Positions 19,002-27,176 of a DNA stretch of 64,000 nucleotides are shown here, piece by piece. Where the stretch lies: NCBI RefSeq assembly GCF_002245495.1, contig NZ_NQJF01000004.1, forward strand, positions 62,001 through 126,000, given 5' to 3'. Every line of letters begins with the position of its first letter. Positions within the stretch are counted from its first letter, which is position 1. The DNA comes from Oceanimonas baumannii (GTDB lineage: Bacteria > Pseudomonadota > Gammaproteobacteria > Enterobacterales > Aeromonadaceae). The notes beneath the pieces were generated by a model. It worked only from the letters and a program-made list of their open reading frames with translations, did no database searches and had not been told where the DNA came from. Made by a program: the position numbers and the translations under genes.

Positions 19002-20465
19002 CCCAAGATATACCGTTGCCACATTTTCACGCCCGGTTTATCCCCGCGCCTGCGGGGAACGGCTGCTTGAGCTGTTCGCGACCAGACCTTGTGGCGGTTT
19101 ATCCCCGCGCCTGCGGGGAACGGGCTGCCACCCACGCCCAGCTGATTGCCCGAGCCGGTTTATCCCCGCGCCTGCGGGGAACGGTCCAGCCCCTCAAACA
19201 GCCGCATGGACACGCACGGTTTATCCCCGCGCCTGCGGGGAACGGCACCCTTCAGGCTGGTGAACAGTTTATCGAGGCGGTTTATCCCCGCGCCTGCGGG
19301 GAACGGCATTTTGTTGAGTCTGGCCACAATGTTGCCGTCGGTTTATCCCCGCGCCTGCGGGGAACGGACGAAAACGGGGAAACTGGCTGGCGAGTCACCC
19401 GGTTTATCCCCGCGCCTGCGGGGAACGGACCATGGCATCAATAATAAATGCCGATACCGCCGGTTTATCCCCGCGCCTGCGGGGAACGGCATGGGGGGCC
19501 TGGATGAATAAACCCACCCTGCGGTTTATCCCCGCGCCTGCGGGGAACGGCCTGGCGCTTAAAGGTGCGGGTAGCGGTAATGCGGTTTATCCCCGCGCCT
19601 GCGGGGAACGGCAGGTAGTCAGCCACCTGAGCCGGCAGCAGGCCGGTTTATCCCCGCGCCTGCGGGGAACGGAGGGTGCCGTTCTGCATCCAGGCATCAA
19701 AGTCCGGTTTATCCCCGCGCCTGCGGGGAACGGGCCTGATGACTTACTGTAGCGTCCCAGTTCCACGGTTTATCCCCGCGCCTGCGGGGAACGGGCGGTT
19801 GTACCTTTCACTGCGAAAGTAAGTAACGGTTTATCCCCGCGCCTGCGGGGAACGGTGGTCCCGGGTGTCGTAACGGGCATCTGTATCCGGTTTATCCCCG
19901 CGCCTGCGGGGAACGGTTCAGCGACGGGTCATTAAGCAGGCCGTAGTTCGGTTTATCCCCGCGCCTGCGGGGAACGGTAGCCATTCGGTTGTGTTCTTAC
20001 GCACAGTTGCGGTTTATCCCCGCGCCTGCGGGGAACGGTTCAATGAAGTCCACCGCCCAATTGATATTATCGGTTTATCCCCGCGCCTGCGGGGAACGGG
20101 AAAGTATTGAGGCAAAAGAGTGGGCGGCCTACGGTTTATCCCCGCGCCTGCGGGGAACGGACAGGGGGGTGAGCATGCCGAAGCTGCTGCCGCGGTTTAT
20201 CCCCGCGCCTGCGGGGAACGGTGTCGCCGGAACTGGGCGGTGCGCGCCTTGTGCGGTTTATCCCCGCGCCTGCGGGGAACGGTAGGCTGAGTGCAGTTCG
20301 GGCTTGGGAGTTACCGGTTTATCCCCGCGCCTGCGGGGAACGGCTTACGCAGACGCTCGTCCTCCTCATTCAATCCGGTTTATCCCCGCGCCTGCGGGGA
20401 ACGGCTGACAGATGCTCCATTCAGATTCATCGTAGTCGGTTTATCCCCGCGCCTGCGGGGAACGG

Positions 20466-20549
20466 ACTAAACGTATATTACTGATTTAGATGACTTTTTC
20501 CAGGCATGAAAAAGCCACCAACTATTCCATGTTTTTAAAGATCTATAAC
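20466..20549 (-). promoter_or_regulatory. CRISPR leader
   Basis: 84-bp AT-rich gap between the cas2 stop and the first (newest) repeat. It must carry pre-crRNA promoter elements and the integration signals for Cas1-Cas2. T- and A-rich runs are visible (TTTAAAAACATGG, GGAAAAAGTC on the minus strand). No clear -10/-35 pair could be assigned. Confidence 0.8.
20474..20486 (-). promoter_or_regulatory. IHF-like site in CRISPR leader
   Basis: Minus strand reads AATCAGTAATATA, one mismatch from the IHF consensus WATCARNNNNTTR. It ends 8 bp before the first repeat, about the position where IHF bends the E. coli type I-E leader during spacer integration. Confidence 0.6.
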
Positions 20550-21763
<1,214 letters not shown>

Positions 21764-21790
21764 GCATCAGCTCCCTAAAAGTTCCGCGAA

Positions 21791-22612
21791 TTAAATCCTT
21801 CGAATTAACATCAGGCCACAGCCGAAGGCCTTGGATCTTCCGACTCCTCTCGCAAGACTCTCAATAAAAGTTTCCGGTTTATCAACAGTAAGAGAACCGC
21901 TGAGGTTAATTGAGCTGAACATGGCACCAGTACCTTTGCCCTTGATATGGTGCTGCAAATATCCATCGGCTTGCATGGCATCATCAGAGCACTGAATACC
22001 AATTTGTTGACTACGCTGTTGCCACCAGGTCAGTAAAGCCCGCTCGGATATGGTTTTTAATGCCAGTTCAAGCGCTGAGCTTCTGCCCAATCTCGCTTCC
22101 AGCTCGCCACAATAGCGACCGTTTTCAATCACTGTATTCCAGCGATGAATATCTTCATCTGTCGCCATATCCAGCAACCGGTGCTTCAGGTTTTTTTTGG
22201 TACCCTCAGTGGACAACTCCAGCAACTGTGCTTCCTGATACAGCCATTTCTGCTGGGCATCCATCAAAACATCATGCCGTTTTCCGTTACGGCACACCGT
22301 TGGGTTTACCCTGAGTTGAAAGCCAAGTTGTTCTCCTGACTTAAGCTGAGGTAAAAATGGCCTGCTTTCCACCTGAAACAGCTGCTCGGCATTATCAGGC
22401 TGCTCGCGGGAAAGCACATAAAAAACAGGCTCTCCCTGAGGGACCAGACGACCATCACTCTGCTCGTGACGAAATAAAAAGCTGCGTTCACTTTGCTGGG
22501 TGAAAAGCCGCCACAGCAGCTGATGATAGCCATACACACCTTTGTGCATGGACTTAATTAACTCGGCTCTGGCCGATGGTGCATCAGCCAGGGTTACGCG
22601 GGATAAATACAT
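21791..22612 (-). CDS. cas6e: CRISPR-associated endoribonuclease Cas6e (Cse3/CasE), enlarged
   Basis: 273 residues versus 199 for E. coli CasE. N-terminal MYLSRVTLADAP and the His-containing VYGYHQLLWRLF (candidate catalytic His), the central FQLRVNPT, and the C-terminal G-rich GVGRSKAFGCGLMLI are typical Cas6e. The extra roughly 70 residues lie between FQLRVNPT and the C-terminal RRM (about residues 110-190). It cuts repeat hairpins to leave the 8-nt ATAAACCG handle and stays in Cascade bound to the crRNA 3' end. It starts 1 bp after cas5. Confidence 0.95.
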   Translation of the reverse strand: MYLSRVTLADAPSARAELIKSMHKGVYGYHQLLWRLFTQQSERSFLFRHEQSDGRLVPQGEPVFYVLSREQPDNAEQLFQVESRPFLPQLKSGEQLGFQLRVNPTVCRNGKRHDVLMDAQQKWLYQEAQLLELSTEGTKKNLKHRLLDMATDEDIHRWNTVIENGRYCGELEARLGRSSALELALKTISERALLTWWQQRSQQIGIQCSDDAMQADGYLQHHIKGKGTGAMFSSINLSGSLTVDKPETFIESLARGVGRSKAFGCGLMLIRRI

Positions 22613-22613
22613 G

Positions 22614-23348
22614 TTATTCCTCCACCAGAGTCAGCTGATGCACCTGCCGTGCCGAAAACTGCCAGGGCTCCCTGCTTATCGGCTCATCCCATACTTGGCT
22701 GCTCTGCACACTTTCAGATTCGCCCAAGTCACCGGCCGTTCCCTGCCACAGATAAGTGACGGTGTTACCCAGGCCAAGCCAGCGCCGATCCTGCTCATGG
22801 CTGAATAAAATCGGCGGGAATGGCGTATCGAGCGCTTCTTTTAACTCAGACTCAACTAATTGTGGAGTTACGGGAAGGGCCAGCGGGCAGGCCTTTCGCC
22901 CAAGATACGGTGTAAATATCGGTTTTTTTAATGCAGCTTCCAGCATCTCAAGCGTGAACTCGCTTTGCTGCCACAACCACACTGCCACTATCCAATATCC
23001 ATCACTGCGATAATCACGGCTGGACAAGACCGTATTCAGCTTGTCTTTGTCTACACTCAGCTCATCTTTTCGGCTGTAAAATGTACGCTTTCTGTCCTGT
23101 GAAGGTACCTGAGCAGTATGATAGTCCCGCATCAGGCTGCCGCAGGAATAAGCCTTAACAGCGATCCCCACCGCGGCCCGCAGCGCTTCAAGCCTGCTCA
23201 CATCGTCTCGTTTAATACCCAGCGCGGCACCAAGCAACCCCAGCACTGCAGAGCGACTGGGAGTCAGACCAGAAGGTCTGTCTCCACCCACTGCGGCTTC
23301 TCCCCAGCTGGCCATGGGACCATAAAGCCGAAAAACCAGATATTGCAT
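22614..23348 (-). CDS. cas5e: Type I-E Cascade subunit Cas5e (CasD)
   Basis: 244 residues. N-terminal LVFRLYGPMASWGEAAVGGDRPSGLTP followed by SRSAVLGLLGAALGI is the Cas5e signature region that binds the crRNA 5' handle. It sits between cas7 and cas6e with gaps of 9 and 1 bp. Confidence 0.97.
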   Translation of the reverse strand: MQYLVFRLYGPMASWGEAAVGGDRPSGLTPSRSAVLGLLGAALGIKRDDVSRLEALRAAVGIAVKAYSCGSLMRDYHTAQVPSQDRKRTFYSRKDELSVDKDKLNTVLSSRDYRSDGYWIVAVWLWQQSEFTLEMLEAALKKPIFTPYLGRKACPLALPVTPQLVESELKEALDTPFPPILFSHEQDRRWLGLGNTVTYLWQGTAGDLGESESVQSSQVWDEPISREPWQFSARQVHQLTLVEE

Positions 23349-23357
23349 AATGCCTCC

Positions 23358-24395
23358 TTAATCTGCGGCAAATGCTTTTAACTGCTCAAAGCTGCCCTCG
23401 CCTTCCAGCGCATTAACGGAGTAGCGGTCATCGGCACAGGCTCCATACACCTTGTCAAAATTTTCAACCTGCCGCTGCAGTGCCTTAACCGCGTCTTCCG
23501 CCTGGTTTTCACCGATAATGGGCTTCAGAAAGGCGACCGACAGAGAACGAGGCTGCTGATCACCTTTTTCGGCCAGCACATAAGAGGCATAAGCACGGGA
23601 AGCAAAGCTGTTCTGCTTACCTTTCGGAGACACCTTCACCGCAGCTTCTACCAATGCTGTAATGGCTTTATTGGCGAGTTCAATATCACCGCCCAGATTA
23701 CTGACGAGCAACTCTTTATCGATACAGATGTAGCTGTAAAACAAGGCAGCAGAAAAGGCCGCTTCACCAATATGCGCCGCACCAAGATCCGAGTCGCCCC
23801 GGTTAAGGTCATCCACGGCAGTAAAGTAATCTTCTTCTACCGCAACGCCATGCACACTGATGGCATGGGCAACCTGACAGGCAGCTTCACAGTTAAACTC
23901 AGGGGAGGACGCCAGCATACGACCAAACATGGCAATATCGGCTGCTGCGGCATTCCGGCGCAACAAGGCAAGATCATCTTTTTCCGGCGCGCGGTTTTCT
24001 GCAGCCAGGGTCTTCACCAAGGCATCTACTGCTGCCAGCTCTTCCGGACTGATATGGGCAAGCTGTTCAATTTCCAGACTGTCTTTTTTGCCTTTACCAA
24101 ACACACCCGCAATGGCTATTGCCCAGGTTTTGGCCTGCTTCTCAGACACGCCCAGCTCACACAGCTGATTAAATACTTCCACGCCCAGGCGTTTGGTACG
24201 GGTACCAATATGCTGGCCCAGAGTCTGTTCAAACACATCGGAAGTACGCCAATGACGCTTCAGACTCTGTGAGCTGACTCGTAAACGTTCAGTTCCTCCC
24301 ATACGGGCGGTTTTAGGCCGGCCCAGATCGTCACGGTTAAGATTGGAGGGGGCATAAGAGGTCAGCAGGTGCAGTTGAATAAATTTGCTCATCAT
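23358..24395 (-). CDS. cas7e: Type I-E Cascade backbone subunit Cas7e (Cse4/CasC)
   Basis: 345 residues. FIQLHLLTSYAPSNLNRDDLG and GGTERLRVSSQSLKRHWR (about residues 32-49) are diagnostic of Cas7e, six copies of which coat the crRNA. Normal length (E. coli 363). It follows cse2 by 11 bp. Confidence 0.98.
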   Translation of the reverse strand: MMSKFIQLHLLTSYAPSNLNRDDLGRPKTARMGGTERLRVSSQSLKRHWRTSDVFEQTLGQHIGTRTKRLGVEVFNQLCELGVSEKQAKTWAIAIAGVFGKGKKDSLEIEQLAHISPEELAAVDALVKTLAAENRAPEKDDLALLRRNAAAADIAMFGRMLASSPEFNCEAACQVAHAISVHGVAVEEDYFTAVDDLNRGDSDLGAAHIGEAAFSAALFYSYICIDKELLVSNLGGDIELANKAITALVEAAVKVSPKGKQNSFASRAYASYVLAEKGDQQPRSLSVAFLKPIIGENQAEDAVKALQRQVENFDKVYGACADDRYSVNALEGEGSFEQLKAFAAD

Positions 24396-24406
24396 AATCT
24401 CCTTGT

Positions 24407-25021
24407 TTAATCCTTGTTTTTTGCCAGTGCCGGCTCGGCGGCCTGGTAGTAATCCATTGCCCAGCGTACGGCGATTTTTTTATCGGGACGCACTGCCTGC
24501 TGGCCATGATGTTCATCAAACCAGTCGAGTATGCCTCTGGCCAGAGAAGCCACATGGGTTTTACCATTTACCTGCTTTATCAAGCGGTGCAGGCGACGGT
24601 AAAAGTCCTCCGGGGTTCTCGCCCCCTGCAGTTGCTGAAAGCGCAATTCACTGACTTTGGGTTTATCGATATCGGGATTAATTTTGCCCAGTGACGCCGC
24701 AAAACTCCTGCTGTCATCCTGCTGTTTTACATGACTCAGCACGCCTGCCAGAGCAGCCCATGCAAGCATGCTCCAGGGTTTACGCTCCCGGGCCGAATCC
24801 GGCAGCGCCAGCCACAAGGCTCTGAACCCCTGGGTCATCAAGGCTGCTTCCGGTGTGCCGGCCCATTTCAGCTCGGCTCGATACACTGTGGGCGCGGGCC
24901 GAATATTCAATGTGTTGAGTTCCTGCTCGGTCAACATCATTGCTTGCCACCAGCGCATTAATGCACCCTCGCCGGCAAAGAGTGCTTTGGGTGTTACGGC
25001 TTGCTCTGTGTCTGTCATCAC
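24407..25021 (-). CDS. casB: Type I-E Cascade small subunit Cse2 (CasB)
   Basis: 204 residues. RRLHRLIKQ and a mostly helical, Arg/Lys-bearing sequence fit Cse2, which forms the dimeric belly of Cascade contacting the non-target strand. The start overlaps the cse1 stop by 4 bp. Slightly longer than E. coli CasB (160). Confidence 0.95.
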   Translation of the reverse strand: MMTDTEQAVTPKALFAGEGALMRWWQAMMLTEQELNTLNIRPAPTVYRAELKWAGTPEAALMTQGFRALWLALPDSARERKPWSMLAWAALAGVLSHVKQQDDSRSFAASLGKINPDIDKPKVSELRFQQLQGARTPEDFYRRLHRLIKQVNGKTHVASLARGILDWFDEHHGQQAVRPDKKIAVRWAMDYYQAAEPALAKNKD

Positions 25022-26613
25022 GCCAGCTCCTCGGTTAAGGTGTCGAGTCGGTAATCCTGACTGAATTGCCGAATACGTTTGCTGCCAGCCAGCCAGCCTG
25101 TGAGCTGACGGCGGGCTCGGATTTTTTTATACATTTTCCGGTCGGGATACAGATTGGACAGTGCCAGATCGTCAAACAAAGCCCTGGCATGCCGGGACAA
25201 TGCCCACAGCCAGCGCGCGGCAGCTTCCGGTGTTAACCGGCCATCCGGTGCATTCAGCAGCGCTGCCACCATCTGGAAAAAGTCATTTTGTGTTCGCTGC
25301 CAGAACTGTAAGTCGATGTGACTGGTATCGCCTTTGGCATCGGCGGGTTTGTCAAACCAGGCTGCCTTTATCTGGGTCCGGCAGTGCCACAGCACTTCTT
25401 GCGCCAGAGTTTGCATGGCCTTGATCTCATGAAGCAGCTCATCCCTGAGCTCGGGTTCCAGCCGAATCAGCGGAAATTCGCTGTTGTACCAGCCTCTGGC
25501 TTTCATATTGTCCATATCGAATCCAAAGGCCCACAATCTGGGGGCTTCCCCCCAGTTCACATCGAAATATTCAGACTTGCGAAGAAGAAAGTCCTGTACC
25601 ACCTGGGCTGGATGACTGCCTTCCGCAGCATCGACAAAGCTGAGGCTGTGCCACTGCTTATACTGAATTCCGCCGGGCTGCCCTTTGGTGGATAGATAAT
25701 CCTCATCCGGCTTTTTGGGGTTAGAGCGGTAATGGGTCAGCGGATGTAGCCAGGTGCCCACATAGTTATTGCCGTAATTGCTGGTACGGTATTGCCGGCA
25801 AACAGAGGAACATGCTTTAAGACTTAACTGGCAAGTGCCTTCCTGCTGTTCAAACAGCAGCCGGATCCGTCGCGGCATGGCCCAGAACATGGCAAGCGGA
25901 TGCACATCGTGTGCATAGATGTCACTGCCCTTGTTTTTGCTAATGCGTGTTTTTCCCAGCCAGGGGAACAGCTCTGCACTGTGATAATCGGGGTCTTTAT
26001 ACGTCCAAGACTCACGACTCTGAACATTCAGCCACAGCTTCTGCCACAAGCTGGCGTCATCTTCATGAGGCAACACCAGGGTGGTCAGCGGGCCTCCACC
26101 TCGCAGGCCGGTTCTGTGTCCCTGGCCACCCGATGGGGCATTGATCTGCAGGGTAAACAGCGCCAGCGCAGCCATTTCCGGCGACAGCGTTTCCGCAATA
26201 CCGCGTTTAATGAAATGATCAGTATTCAGCTTCAGGGTGTTGCCGCCCGGCGCCTCTATCAAGAGGCCGGAAACCGGAACAGGACTGGCGGCATCCAGCG
26301 GATCCGAATCCTGCATAAAGCGCGGACTGTCTCCGTTCAGCTCAAAAGCATGCTCTACCTTGGCAAACGCGGCGGCCAGCTCGGCCTCATCGGGCGGCGA
26401 CAGATACTGTTTGTGCCAGTCATCTTTATCCTGCGGTGCCAGAACGGTTTGTAACAAGCCAATGGCAAACTGGTAAGCGGCACCATGGAAATCAGCCCTT
26501 GGCAAGGCAAAGTCCACCACATCAGGGTTGGCAATGGCAGTGAGTGGCAACTGCTCCTCGCTGCCATCCCTGAACCGGTAGCTCAGCCAGGGAGCGGTTA
26601 ACAGATTCATCAA
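25018..26613 (-). CDS. casA: Type I-E Cascade large subunit Cse1 (CasA/Cas8e)
   Basis: 531 residues. MNLLTAPWLSYRFRDGSEEQLPL and the PxxDFHGAAYQFAIGLLQTVLAP region (about residues 39-62) are typical of Cse1, as are HRTGLRGGGPLTTLV and the C-terminal four-helix bundle. It recognises the PAM and recruits Cas3. First gene of the tightly packed Cascade-cas1-cas2 operon, preceded by a 43-codon ORF. Confidence 0.97.
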   Translation of the reverse strand: MMNLLTAPWLSYRFRDGSEEQLPLTAIANPDVVDFALPRADFHGAAYQFAIGLLQTVLAPQDKDDWHKQYLSPPDEAELAAAFAKVEHAFELNGDSPRFMQDSDPLDAASPVPVSGLLIEAPGGNTLKLNTDHFIKRGIAETLSPEMAALALFTLQINAPSGGQGHRTGLRGGGPLTTLVLPHEDDASLWQKLWLNVQSRESWTYKDPDYHSAELFPWLGKTRISKNKGSDIYAHDVHPLAMFWAMPRRIRLLFEQQEGTCQLSLKACSSVCRQYRTSNYGNNYVGTWLHPLTHYRSNPKKPDEDYLSTKGQPGGIQYKQWHSLSFVDAAEGSHPAQVVQDFLLRKSEYFDVNWGEAPRLWAFGFDMDNMKARGWYNSEFPLIRLEPELRDELLHEIKAMQTLAQEVLWHCRTQIKAAWFDKPADAKGDTSHIDLQFWQRTQNDFFQMVAALLNAPDGRLTPEAAARWLWALSRHARALFDDLALSNLYPDRKMYKKIRARRQLTGWLAGSKRIRQFSQDYRLDTLTEELA

Positions 26614-26670
26614 TATTGCTCCTTAATTTCGTAAAATATGAGAATGAGGGGCGTAAGTCGCCCCTCGAGC

Positions 26671-26802
26671 TTACTTTTTCGCCGGTACTTTTATCGGCCA
26701 AGCCTTCTTCCCATACTGCCTTGCATCCAGCAGACGGCCGTCTTTTCCTTTGATGAACCGCCGGAAAATCACAACATAGTCCTGCTCGGGTTGATCTGAC
26801 AT
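26671..26802 (-). CDS. 43-residue basic protein encoded between cas3 and cse1
   Basis: Starts MSDQPEQDYVVIF and ends PIKVPAKK, with 11 Lys/Arg in 43 residues. The ATG at 26802 is chosen over one at 26808 because GAGGA ends 6 nt upstream of it but abuts the other. Pattern: F-R-R-F-I-K-G-K-D-G-R-x-L-D-A-R-x-Y-G-K-K-A-W-P-I-K. From memory, tiny basic proteins with a G[RK]xLxAxxYGxKA[FW]P-like core recur in gammaproteobacterial intergenic and mobile DNA, without known function. Same strand as cse1, 57 bp upstream, so likely co-transcribed with Cascade. It could be a leader peptide, a regulator or a passenger gene. Confidence 0.6.
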   Translation of the reverse strand: MSDQPEQDYVVIFRRFIKGKDGRLLDARQYGKKAWPIKVPAKK

Positions 26803-26962
26803 GGTCATTCCTCGCGTCATTGATGAGGCACTTCATCAGAGAACGCTCTTGCGCCCAGTACCGAACCCTAATACCATCCTCGTTGCTACGCTCGGGTGTA
26901 TTGGGAGTAGTTCGCTGCCTCAATTACGCCCACCTCCTCTGATGGATTCAATACTGGACTCA

Positions 26963-26991
26963 AGTAAACCACACCCAAACAAGAATATCAA
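26963..26991 (-). promoter_or_regulatory. Candidate Cascade operon promoter
   Basis: Minus strand: -35 TTGATA (26986-26991), 17-bp spacer, -10 TTTACT (26963-26968), pointing at the 43-aa ORF and cse1. It matches consensus at 5/6 and 4/6 positions. It would give a leader of about 150 nt. Confidence 0.5.
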
Positions 26992-27091
26992 AAAATAAAA
27001 GCTCTACAGAGAAACTGTTAAAATTGATTTATCGAAAGCTCTCTTTCAGAACTGGCGATCCCCCTCAAACTCACGTACTCTCCGCGCTGTT

Positions 27092-27108
27092 TCTCCGACA
27101 CTCGGAGA
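27092..27108. repeat. Inverted repeat in cas3-cse1 gap
   Basis: TCTCCGA, a 3-nt CAC spacer, TCGGAGA: perfect 7-bp arms. It could be an RNA hairpin in the cas3 3' region or an operator. There is no T-run. Confidence 0.55.
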
Positions 27109-27149
27109 TGAACCACTCTAGAGAGAGACTGCTCCCTCGGTTCTATTCT

Positions 27150-27176
27150 GTTCCCCGCTTCGGCGGGGATTTACTT
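27150..27176 (+). repeat. CRISPR-repeat-like hairpin at the cas3 3' end
   Basis: On the plus strand GTTCCCCGC, TTCG, GCGGGGAT, TTACTT. The two arms are identical to the local CRISPR repeat (GTTCCCCGC / GCGGGGAT), with the same 4-nt loop length but a TTCG loop and a diverged handle (TTTACTT instead of TAAACCG). The orientation is opposite to that of the array. It overlaps the cas3 stop codon (27171-27173). It may be a solitary pseudo-repeat, or simply a stable C(UUCG)G-type stem-loop bordering the cas3 transcript. Confidence 0.55.

Larger units (their letters stand above)
17692..20465 (-). CRISPR. Type I-E CRISPR array, 45 spacers, transcribed on the minus strand
   Basis: Forty-five 29-bp repeats start at 17753 and recur every 61 bp up to 20437, so every spacer is 32 bp. 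A 46th, degenerate repeat lies at 17692-17720. On the plus strand the repeat begins CGGTTTATCCCC and ends CGGGGAACGG; the transcribed strand therefore carries GTTCCCCGC, a 4-nt loop, GCGGGG and ends ATAAACCG, the standard I-E 5' handle of crRNA. The 6-bp stem is cut by Cas6e. The leader and cas2 lie at the high-coordinate end, so the newest spacer is 20405-20436. Repeats are identical except the one at 18973. Apparent ORFs across the array are repeat artefacts. Confidence 0.99.
26803..27149. other. cas3-cse1 intergenic regulatory region
   Basis: About 350 bp between cas3 and the 43-aa ORF, in the position of the H-NS/LeuO-controlled interval of E. coli. Contents seen: a stem-loop TGATGAG / TTCATCA at 26821-26838 close to the small ORF, a strong AGGAGG on the minus strand at about 26932-26938, a sigma-70 promoter candidate (26963-26991), an AT-rich stretch (26985-27000), a GAAAG/CTTTC inverted repeat near 27034-27047 and the hairpin at 27092-27108. 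No clear gene was recognised. Confidence 0.6.

Noticed and set aside
17734-20484. Series of plus-strand ORFs across the CRISPR array encoding repeated peptides such as RFIPAPAGNG and VYPRACGER
   Set aside because: They are translations of the 29-bp repeats in three frames; 61-bp spacing and lack of start signals show they are not genes.
26522-26923. 133-codon minus-strand ORF with TTG start and a strong AGGAGG upstream, in the cas3-cse1 gap
   Set aside because: It overlaps both the 43-aa ORF and the start of cse1 in another frame and its product has no recognisable features. The strong Shine-Dalgarno-like sequence is kept as a note in the intergenic entry.
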